A stretch of DNA of 64,000 nucleotides. It comes from Actinomyces qiguomingii (GTDB lineage Bacteria; Actinomycetota; Actinomycetes; Actinomycetales; Actinomycetaceae). The stretch is taken from NCBI RefSeq assembly GCF_004102025.1, contig NZ_CP025228.1, positions 2,108,001 through 2,172,000 of the forward strand. The letters run 5' to 3'. Shown here piece after piece: positions 8,147 through 19,264 of the stretch (the stretch's first letter is position 1; every line of letters begins with the position of its first letter). The position numbers and the translations under genes were made by a program. The notes beneath the pieces are model-generated. The model saw nothing but the letters and a program-made list of their open reading frames with translations, did no database searches and was not told the origin of the DNA.

Positions 8147-8507
8147 AGCCGAGCGCGCGCAACTGCTCGCGGCCCTCCGGGGTGATCTTGTCCGGTCCCC
8201 ACGGCGGCAGCCACACCCACTGCACCCGCACCTTGTCGGCTATCAGTCCCAGCGCCTGCTGCGCCTGTTCCTCAATCAAGTCGGTCAGTGGACAGGCCGC
8301 CGTGGTCAGGGTCATGTCGAGCACTACGGTGCCGTCCGGCTCAATGGAAATGCCGTACAACAGGCCCAGGTCTACAACGTTGATGCCCAGTTCGGGGTCA
8401 ATAACGTCGCGTAGGGCCTCCTCAACGGCGGCGACGTCGATGTCTGCTGGGCCGCTGGGCGCGTGTTGAGCGGCCATCGGGTTGGTTTCCTGGGCGATCT
8501 CGCTCAT
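8136..8507 (-). CDS. sufT: SufT-like metal-sulfur cluster assembly factor (DUF59/MIP18)
   Basis: This 123-aa protein of the DUF59/MIP18 family contains VEEALRDVIDPELGINVVDLGLLY and the cysteine loop MTLTTAACPLTDLIEEQ. Members assist Fe-S cluster delivery in SUF systems. The frame is open far upstream, but ATG at 8505-8507 has a strong AGGAGGA site, so this start is chosen. It is the last gene of the suf operon, 74 nt after sufU. Its 3' end overlaps that of the convergent exporter permease by 11 nt, leaving no room for a separate terminator. Confidence 0.9.
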   Translation of the reverse strand: MSEIAQETNPMAAQHAPSGPADIDVAAVEEALRDVIDPELGINVVDLGLLYGISIEPDGTVVLDMTLTTAACPLTDLIEEQAQQALGLIADKVRVQWVWLPPWGPDKITPEGREQLRALGFNV

Positions 8508-8581
8508 AACTCCTCCTGGTGGGGGTTGCGGGATGTGTGAGTTTTCGGGCCGATGCGGGCGTTGGCCCCCAGGACCGGCAA

Positions 8582-9049
8582 TCAGCTGACCTTGGCGCCG
8601 TGCAGGGGAACGCCCGCCTTCAGTAACGCATCTTTGAGTGCAATCCATCCCAGCAGCGCGCACTTGATGCGATTGGGGTACTTCGAGACGCCCTCGAAGG
8701 CGGCGGCGTCCTCCAACTCATCCAGTACCACGTCATCCACGCCGCGACCGCGTGAGTGCATGAGGGTGTCGAAATCTGCTTCCAGCCTGGCCACAAAGTC
8801 AAGGTCGGCGCCGACCACAAGGTCGTGCATGATGGAGATGGAGGCCTGAGAGATGGAACAACCGTCCCCCTCCCAGCCAAGCGCCTCCAGGCGTCCGGCG
8901 ACGACTCGCACGCCCAGGGTGACCTCGTCACCGCAGGTCGGGTTCACCTGATGGGAGACGGCATCGGGAGACTCCAGAGCACCCGCACCGTGGCGTTCGC
9001 GCGAGTGGTCGAGGATGACTTGCTGGTAGAGCTGGTCGAGATCGTTCAT
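8582..9049 (-). CDS. sufU: SufU scaffold / sulfur-transfer protein
   Basis: This 155-aa zinc-containing partner of SufS accepts the persulfide sulfur in Gram-positive SUF systems. The ligands are visible: Cys in NPTCGDEV, Cys in GDGCSISQAS, and Cys in RIKCALLGW, with the SufU-specific insertion absent from IscU. The ATG at 9047-9049 follows AGAGG by 5 nt and is preferred over a GTG two codons upstream. The start overlaps the end of sufS, so translation is coupled. It acts in the cytosol with SufS, passing sulfur to the SufBCD scaffold. Confidence 0.95.
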   Translation of the reverse strand: MNDLDQLYQQVILDHSRERHGAGALESPDAVSHQVNPTCGDEVTLGVRVVAGRLEALGWEGDGCSISQASISIMHDLVVGADLDFVARLEADFDTLMHSRGRGVDDVVLDELEDAAAFEGVSKYPNRIKCALLGWIALKDALLKAGVPLHGAKVS

Positions 9050-9051
9050 GG

Positions 9052-10413
9052 TCACCTCTGGAAGTAGCCGCGGACGGAGGCGACGGCGTCAAGGAAGCGG
9101 TCGATCTCCTCGGGCGTGGTCACCGGACCGAAGGATACGCGTGAAGAGGACGGCACTGCGAAGTGGGCATGGATCGGCTGGGCACAGTGGTGGCCGGTGC
9201 GCACCGCCACCCCGGCGGCGTCGAGCACCTGCCCCACGTCATGAGGATGCACGCCCTCTAGCGTGAAGGACACCACCCCGACGCGGTCATGCGTATCCTC
9301 CGGACCGAGGATACGCAGGCCGGGCACCTCCGCCATACCGCGCACAGTCCGGTCCAGCAGAGCCTGTTCGCCGGCGTACAGGCGCCCCATGCCCACCTCG
9401 GACAGGTAGTCGACGGCGGCGTGCCAGCCGGCAGCCTGGGCGAGCGGCTGACTGCCGGCCTCGAAACGCGCGGGCGCGGGCATGTAGGTGGAGGAGGCCA
9501 TGGTGACGGTCTCGATCATGGAGCCGCCGGTAAGCACCGGCGGCATGGCGTCCAGCAGCTCCTCGGTGGCCACCAGGGCGCCGATGCCGGTTGGTCCCAG
9601 CATTTTGTGACTGGACAGCACCATAGCGTCCACGCCGGCTGCCACCAGGGCGGCGAAGTCCACCGGGAGGTGCGGGGAGGACTGGCAGGTGTCGAGCACC
9701 ACCAGCGCCCCGGCGCTGCGGGCGGCGGGCAGGATCTGCGCCAGCGGGGTGATTGCGCCGGTCACATTGGATACGTGGGTCAGTGCGAGTATCCGGGTGC
9801 GATCGGTGATCACCTTCACGCTGCTCGGATCGATGCGGCCGTCCTTCGTCAGGTCCAGCCACCGCAGAACGGCACCGGTGCGAGCGGCCAGCTCCTGCCA
9901 GGGCACCAGATTGGCGTGATGCTCGGCCACGGTAACCACGATCTCATCGCCGGGGCCCACACGCAGGCGGGCGCTGGGGTCGGTGCCGGCCGCCGGCCCG
10001 CCGTGCCCGGCGGGCCGGCCCGCGCTGGCATGTCCAATGGCCAGGGCCACTAGGTTCACGGCCTCGGTGGCGTTCTTGGTGAAGACCAGTTGGCTGCCGC
10101 GGGCGCCCACAAAACCCGCGACGGCCTCGCGGGCGTCCTCCCACGCGGCGGTGGCCTCATCGGCCAGCTGGTAGGTAGAACGTCCGGCAGCGCCGTTGGA
10201 CCGGCCGTAGAAGTCGAACTCGGCGGCCATCACGCCGACAGGCTTCTGACTGGTGGCGGCCCAATCGAGGTATGCCAGTGCTTCACCATTGCGGGCCGGC
10301 CGCTCCAGGTAGGGGAAGTCGGCGCGCAACGCCGCCACCTCTTTGGGAGTTAAGGGCGTGTCACCATCGGGCAGGGCATCCTCCTGCTCCTGGTGCTCAA
10401 TGGTTTGGGTCAT
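9052..10413 (-). CDS. sufS: Cysteine desulfurase SufS
   Basis: This 453-aa PLP-dependent group II cysteine desulfurase supplies sulfur for Fe-S clusters. The Schiff-base lysine is in MVLSSHKMLGPTGIGAL and the persulfide cysteine in RTGHHCAQPIH. It is longer than the usual ~410 residues because of an N-terminal tail of about 30 residues and a Gly/Pro-rich insertion near the middle (GRPAGHGGPAAGTDPSARLR). The ATG at 10413 has an AGGAGG site 9 nt upstream. It lies in the suf operon between sufC and sufU. Confidence 0.95.
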   Translation of the reverse strand: MTQTIEHQEQEDALPDGDTPLTPKEVAALRADFPYLERPARNGEALAYLDWAATSQKPVGVMAAEFDFYGRSNGAAGRSTYQLADEATAAWEDAREAVAGFVGARGSQLVFTKNATEAVNLVALAIGHASAGRPAGHGGPAAGTDPSARLRVGPGDEIVVTVAEHHANLVPWQELAARTGAVLRWLDLTKDGRIDPSSVKVITDRTRILALTHVSNVTGAITPLAQILPAARSAGALVVLDTCQSSPHLPVDFAALVAAGVDAMVLSSHKMLGPTGIGALVATEELLDAMPPVLTGGSMIETVTMASSTYMPAPARFEAGSQPLAQAAGWHAAVDYLSEVGMGRLYAGEQALLDRTVRGMAEVPGLRILGPEDTHDRVGVVSFTLEGVHPHDVGQVLDAAGVAVRTGHHCAQPIHAHFAVPSSSRVSFGPVTTPEEIDRFLDAVASVRGYFQR

Positions 10414-10474
10414 TGCCGGTGGCCTCCTGTGGGAGGGAGTCTGCTGGTCATATGTGGGGGCGTCGGCGGATGGT

Positions 10475-11224
<750 letters not shown>

Positions 11225-11264
11225 AGATGCTTTCTTCTTTCGTGGGGAAAAGTGCTTGGGGGGG

Positions 11265-12500
11265 TCAGAGAGCCGCTGCCTCATGCTCGCGGGCGGATAC
11301 GAGCCCGGTGAGTTCGAGCTCCTTCTCAATGGCGGCCATGAGCCGCTCCTCCACCTCGGGGACGCGGATCTCGGCGACGATCTCGTTGAAGAAGCCGAGA
11401 ACCACCAGGCGTCGGGCCTCCATCTCCGGGATACCGCGGGCGCGCAGATAGAACAGCTGCTCGTCGTCGAAACGGCCGGTGGCCGAGGCATGCCCGGCCC
11501 CCTCGATATTGCCGTTCTCGATCTCCAAATTGGGTATGGAGTCCGCCTTGGCGCCCTCGGTAAGTACCAGATTGCGGTTGAGCTCGTAGGTGTCGGTGCC
11601 GCGGGCGCCGGCTGCGATCAAGCAGTCACCGACCCACACGGAATGGGCACCCTCGCCCTGCAAAGCTCCCTTGTAGGCCACGCGGGAGTAGCAGTGCGGC
11701 TCGGTGTGGGCCACATAGGGGCGGTGCTCCTGGTGCTGACCGGCGTCGGTGAAGTACACGCCGTAGGCGTCAATGTGTCCACCCTCGCCCTGGAAGCCGA
11801 GGTCGGAGCAGATTCGCACGTCCCCGCCCAGGGAGACAACGACGTGTTTGAGGTTGCCGCGCCCCTCCACACGCACCCGGTGATTCGAGGCGTGTACGGC
11901 GGCGTCCTCCCAACCCTGAATTGTCACCAGGGTCAGTTCGGCGCCCTCGCCCACGGTTACCTCGACGGTCTGGGTCAGCGCCGCAGTGCCACGGTGGTCA
12001 AGCACGATAGTGCCGACGGCGTCCGGCTCGGCGGCGACGCGGATGTGCTGGGCGGCGGGGTGGGCCAGTTCCGGATCGGCTCCGGTGATGGTCATGCGCG
12101 CAGCCCGCTCCAGGTCCACACCCGCTCGCAGCGTGAGTACGGTTGAATCCTGGAAGGCGGCCCAGGCGACGACGCCGGTGCGGTCCACTGGCGCCCCGAC
12201 GACTCCCAGGCGCGGATCGTCGCGACGTACGGTTTCGACGTCGGCTCCCGCCGGAGCATCGACATCGACGCCGATCACACCGCTGCCGGTACCGGCGGCC
12301 ACGGCGTCGAGATCGAACAGTGGAGCGAAGCGCTTGGTGGGAGTGAAGCGCCACTCCTCCTCACGTCCGTGAGGCACGGGGATGTCGGCGGGATCGAAGG
12401 AGGTGGGCCGCTCGGCACGCGAGGACACGTAACGACGTCCGCCGTGAGTGTGCGCCCCCTCCAGCGATGCGCGCGAGTGGTCGGTCTTGAGTTCGGGCAT
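11265..12500 (-). CDS. sufD: Fe-S assembly scaffold subunit SufD
   Basis: This 411-aa SufB paralogue pairs with SufB and SufC in the cytosolic Fe-S scaffold. The C-terminal block DDEQLFYLRARGIPEMEARRLVVLGFFNEIV is diagnostic, and the central part is the right-handed beta-helix core (HRPYVAHTEPHCYSRVAYKG). The start is the ATG at 12498-12500, with GGAG 6 nt upstream. It lies 61 nt after sufB. The N-terminal ~70 residues are the variable helical region. Confidence 0.95.
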   Translation of the reverse strand: MPELKTDHSRASLEGAHTHGGRRYVSSRAERPTSFDPADIPVPHGREEEWRFTPTKRFAPLFDLDAVAAGTGSGVIGVDVDAPAGADVETVRRDDPRLGVVGAPVDRTGVVAWAAFQDSTVLTLRAGVDLERAARMTITGADPELAHPAAQHIRVAAEPDAVGTIVLDHRGTAALTQTVEVTVGEGAELTLVTIQGWEDAAVHASNHRVRVEGRGNLKHVVVSLGGDVRICSDLGFQGEGGHIDAYGVYFTDAGQHQEHRPYVAHTEPHCYSRVAYKGALQGEGAHSVWVGDCLIAAGARGTDTYELNRNLVLTEGAKADSIPNLEIENGNIEGAGHASATGRFDDEQLFYLRARGIPEMEARRLVVLGFFNEIVAEIRVPEVEERLMAAIEKELELTGLVSAREHEAAAL

Positions 12501-12561
12501 TGGTGCTCCTTGCCGGCCTGCCGCCGGCGGCTTGTGATCGGGGGTAGACGGGGACGGCGAC

Positions 12562-13997
<1,436 letters not shown>

Positions 13998-14001
<4 letters not shown>

Positions 14002-14729
14002 GAGTTTCCTTCCGTTGTCCGGGGCCGACGGCTCCGCTGGTCCGCCGCCCGCACTGCGCGTTTACGCAGCGTGGGCATGGCGATGGGTACATGGGTGGTA
14101 CACACGTGCTCGCCGCTGGCAAGGGTGGCCAGGCGTTGCACGGGGACGCCGAGCAGCCGAGAGAAGGTGCGGGTCTCGGCGTCACACAGTTCATGGAAGT
14201 GCCCGGCCACGTCCCGCACCGGGCAGTGTCCCTGGCACAGCTGCACCGCGAAGGTGCCGTCGCCCACCGCGCGCACGGTGGCGGCGTAGCCGTCCAGGGT
14301 CAGTGCGTCTGCGAGGGCGCGCGCCCGATCGGCCGGATCCTTGCCGGCGGCCTCCACCACCGGCATGTAACGACGCTCTAGATCGCGGCCGCGCGAGGCG
14401 GCGAAGGAGTTGATCGCCTTCTCACCGCCGACATGAGACAGGTAGGACAGGGCGCGGTTGGCCAGCTCCGAGTACCCCTCACCGAAACTGGTGCGAGCCT
14501 GCGCGGTGGCTACGTAGAAGCGCGCCGGGCGCCCGCGACGGCGCTTGCCGCCCACTGAGGGGTTGTGAACCTCGATCTCGCCGGACTGCTCAAGGGCGGT
14601 GATATGGCGTCGCACCGCTGCCGGAGTCAGATCCAGGACCTTGGCCAGTTGCGCGGCGGACACCGGTCCCTTCTCGGCGATCAGGTCAAGGACCCGGGAG
14701 CGGGTTGAGTCATCGTCGGCCTGGCTCAT
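13998..14729 (-). CDS. sufR: SufR-like Fe-S sensing regulator
   Basis: This 243-aa regulator has an N-terminal winged HTH ([36 protein letters not shown]) and a C-terminal sensor with four cysteines in the SufR arrangement: two in [11 protein letters not shown], one in ELCDAE and one in EHVCTTHVP. In known SufR proteins such cysteines hold an Fe-S cluster and the loaded form represses suf. The frame is open upstream, but ATG at 14727-14729 follows GAGGAG at 6 nt. It is the first gene of the suf operon and overlaps sufB by 4 nt. Confidence 0.93.
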
Positions 14730-14799
14730 GGTTAACTCCTCTCCGCGTCTGCGCGGTGCGGGCGGCGGGCCGCGGGATGGCTCCGCCTGCGTGCACCAA

Positions 14800-14820
14800 A
14801 CTTTAACGAACATCTTCGTT
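14800..14820 (-). promoter_or_regulatory. Candidate suf promoter and operator dyad
   Basis: On the minus strand TAAAGT (14800-14805) fits a -10 hexamer. It abuts a perfect 6-bp inverted repeat, AACGAA-CATC-TTCGTT (14805-14820). A regulator bound here would block the polymerase, which fits SufR autorepression. The -35 is not clear. Confidence 0.4.
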
Positions 14821-14860
14821 CCCAAATTCCGGTCTGGCAAGTTTCTGGCGCGGCGTCGGC

Positions 14861-14878
14861 ACGTGCGATATCGCACGT
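14861..14878. promoter_or_regulatory. 18-bp perfect palindrome upstream of sufR
   Basis: ACGTGCGATATCGCACGT is perfectly palindromic and lies about 55 bp upstream of the suspected suf -10 hexamer. A perfect dyad of this length is very unlikely by chance and probably binds a dimeric regulator. Which protein binds it is unknown. Confidence 0.45.
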
Positions 14879-14932
14879 TGGCGGCGGGAATGTTTCGCCG
14901 GACGTTTGCCCGAACATACTCCCACCCCCACC

Positions 14933-14998
14933 TGCCGAGTTCGGTCGACATGACTGCCGAGTTCGGTCGACATGACTGCCGAGTTCGGTCGACATAAC
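14933..14998. repeat. Three tandem 22-bp repeats
   Basis: A 22-bp unit starting TGCCGAGTTCGGTCGACA is repeated head to tail at 14933-14954, 14955-14976 and 14977-14998. The first two copies are identical and the third differs by one base. Each contains the GTCGAC palindrome. It lies between the start region of suf and the end of the sugar operon and directly abuts the terminator hairpin at 14999. Confidence 0.9.
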
Positions 14999-15034
14999 GG
15001 CGGCCCGGGTGCCCCATGGACATCCCGGGCCGCC
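14999..15034 (-). terminator. Terminator hairpin of the sugar operon
   Basis: GGCGGCCCGGG (14999-15009) and CCCGGGCCGCC (15024-15034) form a perfect 11-bp stem with a 14-nt loop, 23 nt beyond the stop codon of the hydrolase gene. No clear T run follows. Confidence 0.65.
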
Positions 15035-15057
15035 GCAGGTGGCGATCAGTGCCTGCG

Positions 15058-15972
15058 CTACCGGCGTTCTGCGAGCTCGATCTCAGCCCATGGCAGCGGG
15101 TCCGGTACGGAACCGACGAATGCGCCGTCGACGATGTTGTTGAACCCGGTCAGCACCCACTGCCCGTTCCGCAAGCGGAACAACTGTCCGGCATACAGAT
15201 GCTCCGGCCGCACGTAACGAGCCGCATTCACATCCCAGGGCCCCAGCGGCCCCTCCCCCTCGGCGACCCACACACCGCCGGCTCCGGGCTCGGCCTGCAT
15301 GTCATCGCCACAGGAGAAGACCAGCAGGTTGCGTCCATCGACACTATGGGACTGGCTGACCTCGAGCTGACCGAACACGCTCGGCTCGGTCAAGGGAGGC
15401 AGCACCTCCCAGTGGTCGAGGTCCTCGGATACCGCATGCCCGATCACGCCGGCGTGCTTGCGGTTCACGCCCCGGGCACGAGCGGTGATGAGCATGTGCC
15501 AGCTGCCGTCGTATGCGAATACGAAGGGGTCCCGCCACGGCTCATCCCACGGGTGGCCGGGATGCCACTTCTCATACCAGCGCCCGTCCGCCTCGAGTGG
15601 CTGTGCACAACGGCGCTCGAAGGTGACGCCGTCCTCTGAATCAGCCCAGCCGATCCGTTGCACCATGCCGCGCTCAGCCCGGGAGATGCCTGTGTAGAAC
15701 ACCCGCATCCCGCCGCCGGGCTTGTGGATGGTGCAGCCCGTCCAGATGGCTTGGTCATCAAACGCCGGCCCGTCGGAGTGCACCAGCGCATCGGGGAGCA
15801 GCCTCCAGGAACGGGCGTCATCGGAGACGGCGTGTCCCAGCGAGGCGCGCCAGTGCCGCCGTTCCGGATCATGCAATGCCCGGGAGGCGCGCAGGAAGAA
15901 CAGGTGGTAGTGCTCGCCGTCCTCGGCCATCCAGTGGTCCCACAGCCAGTGGTCTGCGAGTTCCAATCCCAT
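15058..15972 (-). CDS. Glycoside hydrolase, GH32/GH68-like beta-propeller
   Basis: This 304-aa protein matches the five-bladed beta-propeller fold of beta-fructosidase-like enzymes. HWLWDHW near the N-terminus offers the nucleophilic Asp, WRDPFVFAYDG is the RDP motif, and QLEVSQSHSVDGRN provides the expected acid/base Glu. There is no signal peptide, so it acts in the cytosol on sugar imported by the adjacent ABC transporter. It is short because it lacks the C-terminal beta-sandwich of classical GH32 invertases. It lies 3 nt after the permease gene, at the end of the operon. The substrate is probably a fructosyl oligosaccharide or a related short glycoside, but this is inference. Confidence 0.75.
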   Translation of the reverse strand: MGLELADHWLWDHWMAEDGEHYHLFFLRASRALHDPERRHWRASLGHAVSDDARSWRLLPDALVHSDGPAFDDQAIWTGCTIHKPGGGMRVFYTGISRAERGMVQRIGWADSEDGVTFERRCAQPLEADGRWYEKWHPGHPWDEPWRDPFVFAYDGSWHMLITARARGVNRKHAGVIGHAVSEDLDHWEVLPPLTEPSVFGQLEVSQSHSVDGRNLLVFSCGDDMQAEPGAGGVWVAEGEGPLGPWDVNAARYVRPEHLYAGQLFRLRNGQWVLTGFNNIVDGAFVGSVPDPLPWAEIELAERR

Positions 15973-15975
15973 CGC

Positions 15976-16923
15976 TCACCCCTTGACCGCGGTGCCGGCC
16001 AGCGACTGCACGAAAGACCGTTGGAACAGGACGAAGATGACCAACACCGGCAGGGTGATCAAAGTCCCGTAGGCCATGATCTGTCCCCACACGGGGTTGA
16101 GCTGGAAGAAGTACTGCATCCCCACGCTCACCGGTCGCATGGATTCTTGCTGCACCACCATCAACGGCCACAGGTAGGAGTTCCAGGCAGGAAGCATGGT
16201 GATGATGGCTACGGTCGCAAAGGTGGGTCCGGACAGCGGCACCACAATCTTGCGGTAGATGGTCCACCAGCTCGCGCCATCCACACGGGCCGCCTCGTCG
16301 ATCTCCTTGGGGATGTCGCCGAAGTGCTGGGCGAACAGGAAGATCGCCAGGGCGTTGGCTACATACGGCAGGATCTGCACCTGGTAGGTGTTGAGCATGC
16401 CCTGCTTGAGCAGGAAGCCGTCCACGGCCCACTGTATGGAGGGCAGCTTCGCTACCCAGAACACCAGCGGCACGGCGATGGTCTCGAAGGGCACCATGAG
16501 CGTGGCCAGCACCAGGGACAGAATCAGGTTCTTGCCCTTCCAACGCATGCGCGAGATGGCGAAGCCGATCATGGAGTTCACGATCAGGCCCAGGCCCACG
16601 ATCGCGACGGTAACGATGACGGAGTTGGCGATGAAGCGTCCGGCCGGAACCCGCTCGAACACGCCCTCGTAGTTGTCCAAGCTCAGATCCCCTACCGGCA
16701 GGAAGGCCTTGAGTGTGCCCAGGTGGGCGAAGATCTGCGCATCGGGCTTGAGAGAGGAGAAGATCATGAACAGCAGAGGGAAGACGGCGACGATGGCCGC
16801 CACGGTCAGTCCCAGGTAGGTCAGGATCTTCGAGCGGCGCTTGGTGGCGGCACGCCCGCGTCGCCGCACAGTTCTCTGGGCGGTCTGTTCCGGCGCGTCA
16901 ACGGCGTTGGTTGCAGTGGTCAT
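15976..16923 (-). CDS. Carbohydrate ABC transporter permease (MalG type)
   Basis: This ~315-aa inner-membrane permease has six hydrophobic segments and the EAA-loop typical of MalG proteins (KEIDEAARVDGASWWTIYRKIVVPL). It imports sugar with the upstream permease and binding lipoprotein. An in-frame ATG at 16930-16932 exists, but the AGGGAGG site (16933-16939) abuts it. The ATG at 16921-16923 has ideal 9-nt spacing and begins just after the upstream stop codon, so it is preferred. No ATPase gene is present in the operon, so a shared MsmK/UgpC-type ATPase elsewhere must energise it. Confidence 0.93.
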   Translation of the reverse strand: MTTATNAVDAPEQTAQRTVRRRGRAATKRRSKILTYLGLTVAAIVAVFPLLFMIFSSLKPDAQIFAHLGTLKAFLPVGDLSLDNYEGVFERVPAGRFIANSVIVTVAIVGLGLIVNSMIGFAISRMRWKGKNLILSLVLATLMVPFETIAVPLVFWVAKLPSIQWAVDGFLLKQGMLNTYQVQILPYVANALAIFLFAQHFGDIPKEIDEAARVDGASWWTIYRKIVVPLSGPTFATVAIITMLPAWNSYLWPLMVVQQESMRPVSVGMQYFFQLNPVWGQIMAYGTLITLPVLVIFVLFQRSFVQSLAGTAVKG

Positions 16924-16924
16924 A

Positions 16925-17863
16925 TCAGTCATCCTCCCTGGTCAGGCGCCGCTGGATGAGGCTGATCACCAGAACGGCTATGAAGAAGATCAGCGAGATC
17001 GCGCTGCCGTAACCCATGTCCTGTTCCCGGTAGCCCTTGCGCACGGCGTGGTAGACCAGCGTGGAGGTGGCATCCTGCGGACCGCCGGAGGTCATCACAT
17101 CCACCTGGACGAACAGGCCCAGGGCGGCGATGGTTATGGTCACCAGGATGAACACCATGGTGGAGTGCAGGCCGGGCCAGGTCACGTAGCGAAAGCGCTG
17201 CCAACCGTTGACACCGTCCAGCGCGGCCGCCTCATACAGCGCCGGGTCGATGCCCTGCAGCCCGGACAGCCAGATGATCATGTGCAATCCGACCGCCTGC
17301 CAGATGGACAGCAGGATGATAGCCGGCATGGCCGTGCCGGGATTGTTCAACCAGGCGACGGCTGTCCAGCCGCCACCGGTGAGGGTGTTGAGGATCGAGT
17401 TGAACAGGCCGTCCTTCTCGTAGAAGAAGCTCCACAGGATGGACACGACCACCATCGAGGTGACCACCGGCATGAAAATCATGGTCCGGAAGGCGGTTAC
17501 TCCCCTCACCTTCTGATTGACCAGGATCGCCAGCGCCAGCGCGAGCCCGGACTGGCAGGGGACGACGACGAGCGCGAAGAAGGCCGTATTGGTCAGTGAG
17601 CGGATGAAGGTCGGGTCGCTGCTGAAGGCGCGGATGAAGTTGTTCAGCCCGATGAACGCGGGCGGGTTGGGGGAAATCAGCCGCGCGTTGGTGAAACTGA
17701 GGGCGAAGGTCAGCACGATTGGAATGCCCAGGAACAGCAGAAGCAGCAGCAGGGCCGGCGATGACATCAGCCAGGCGGTGCGGGCCTCCTTGCGCGCAGC
17801 CGATGAGCGGCTACTGCGCGCCCCCACGTCCCGAGTTGGTGCAGTGGTTCTTGAAGCAGACAT
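16925..17863 (-). CDS. Carbohydrate ABC transporter permease (MalF type)
   Basis: This 312-aa permease has six membrane segments after a basic cytoplasmic N-terminus and the EAA-loop YEAAALDGVNGWQRFRYVTWPGL. It pairs with the MalG-type permease to form the membrane channel. The ATG at 17861-17863 follows GGAAGG by 7 nt. It lies 71 nt after the binding-protein gene. Confidence 0.93.
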   Translation of the reverse strand: MSASRTTAPTRDVGARSSRSSAARKEARTAWLMSSPALLLLLLFLGIPIVLTFALSFTNARLISPNPPAFIGLNNFIRAFSSDPTFIRSLTNTAFFALVVVPCQSGLALALAILVNQKVRGVTAFRTMIFMPVVTSMVVVSILWSFFYEKDGLFNSILNTLTGGGWTAVAWLNNPGTAMPAIILLSIWQAVGLHMIIWLSGLQGIDPALYEAAALDGVNGWQRFRYVTWPGLHSTMVFILVTITIAALGLFVQVDVMTSGGPQDATSTLVYHAVRKGYREQDMGYGSAISLIFFIAVLVISLIQRRLTREDD

Positions 17864-17934
17864 GAGTGGTCCTTCCCGGCGGGGCGCCGAAGCGCCCCGC
17901 CGGTGTTGGGAATCGGAATTGGCGGATCAGCGGC

Positions 17935-19230
17935 TCAGTTGGCCTGGTAGCCGTTGTTGGAGGTGATGTCGGCGTCGATATCCTTCACAGCCTGGTCCAG
18001 GGTGGACTTGACGTCGGCGCCGGAGACGATGTCGCGGGCAGCCTTGTCGAAGATTGAGGAGATCACCTTGTATCCGGGGGTGGCGGGGCGCAGGAGGGCG
18101 TACTTGGTGCCGATCTCGTACACGGGTTCGAGCGCGCCGCCCTCGGCGTAGTATTCCGTCTCGGGGGTGGCCGAGGCGACGGAGGGGAAGTTGCCGATGG
18201 CGTTGGAGTACTCCACCAGGTACTCGTCCTGCATGAGGAACTCGATGAAGGCATTGGCGGCCGTCGGGTTGGAGCTGGTGGCCGACACGCCCCACTGCCA
18301 CGATCCGCCGCCGACGCGCGCGCCCTGGCCGAAGTCAACCGGCGGGAGAATGAGTACCTCGTCCTGGCCGAAGGTCTCCTGGGACTGCAGCACCTTCCAA
18401 CCGCCGGCGTAGTAGAGGGGAACCTTCCCCTGCAGGAAGTCCTGCCCGTCCGTGGCGGGTGTCTCGGAGGCGTAGCCGTTGGCGAAGCAGGAGCGGAACC
18501 ACTCGCCCCACTGCACCGCGGCGTCGCCGTTGAGGAAGCCCTCGGCGGTTTCGAAGGTCTCCCGGTCGATCAGGTCGCCGCCAAAGGACTGCAGCATTGG
18601 CGCATAGGCGTAGGGCCACCACTCGGCCGAGTCGGCCACCGAGAAGTCGATGGCGTAGTCATAGTCGGGCAGCTCGGCCAGTTTGGCCAGAGCGGCATCG
18701 AACTCATCCTTGGTCCAGGGCTTGTCAATCGTGGGGATCGGGACTCCGGCCGCCTCGAAGGCGGACTTGCGTCCCAGGAAGCACAGCGAGGTGTCGTAGG
18801 GGCCTACCGAGTACAGGGTGTCGTTCCAGTAGCCCTTGGCGGAGTCGATGATGCTGTCCTCCAGTTCGGAGGAGATCTGCAGGGGCGCGAGGTAACCGGA
18901 GTAGGCCCAGTTGGGCATGATGGGGCCGTCCAGGTCAAGGATGTCGGGCAGGTCGCCGGCGACGGCGGCCGCCGCGATGGAGTCGTTGTAGGAGGCCTGC
19001 GGGAAGTCCTTGACCTCGACGGGGGTGTCGGGGTTGGCCGCGTTGAAGGCCTCCACCGCATTCTTGACGACGGCGAGTTCCTCCTTGTTGCCGCCGTTGT
19101 GGGTCCACAGAGTGATGGTTCCGGAGGAGTCGGAGCTGGCACCGCCCTGCTGGGAGGAGCAGGCGGCAAGGGTTGCGGCCACGGCGGTGGTCGCGCCGAG
19201 GCCTAGGAAGGTGCGGCGAGTGGTAGACAT
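17935..19230 (-). CDS. Sugar-binding lipoprotein of ABC transporter
   Basis: This 431-aa extracellular solute-binding protein (family 1) has a twin-arginine-like signal, MSTTRRTFLGLGATTAVAA, ending in the lipobox LAAC, so the cysteine would be lipidated and the protein anchored outside the membrane. The mature part shows the MalE-like pattern (GTITLWTHNGG; ALAKLAELPDYDYAI). The frame extends upstream, but ATG at 19228-19230 has GGAG at 5 nt and gives a proper signal peptide. It is the first structural gene of the sugar operon, downstream of the LacI regulator. Confidence 0.94.
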   Translation of the reverse strand: MSTTRRTFLGLGATTAVAATLAACSSQQGGASSDSSGTITLWTHNGGNKEELAVVKNAVEAFNAANPDTPVEVKDFPQASYNDSIAAAAVAGDLPDILDLDGPIMPNWAYSGYLAPLQISSELEDSIIDSAKGYWNDTLYSVGPYDTSLCFLGRKSAFEAAGVPIPTIDKPWTKDEFDAALAKLAELPDYDYAIDFSVADSAEWWPYAYAPMLQSFGGDLIDRETFETAEGFLNGDAAVQWGEWFRSCFANGYASETPATDGQDFLQGKVPLYYAGGWKVLQSQETFGQDEVLILPPVDFGQGARVGGGSWQWGVSATSSNPTAANAFIEFLMQDEYLVEYSNAIGNFPSVASATPETEYYAEGGALEPVYEIGTKYALLRPATPGYKVISSIFDKAARDIVSGADVKSTLDQAVKDIDADITSNNGYQAN

Positions 19231-19264
19231 GGACACTCCTTCGTGTGTCACTGGGGATGGTTTA

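Noticed and set aside
14933..14998. CRISPR array
   Set aside because: The 22-bp units are contiguous with no spacers, there are only three copies, and no cas genes are present.
15658..16959. 433-codon plus-strand open frame opposite the sugar permease and hydrolase genes
   Set aside because: It runs antisense across two conserved genes and has His/Gln/Gly-rich shadow composition.
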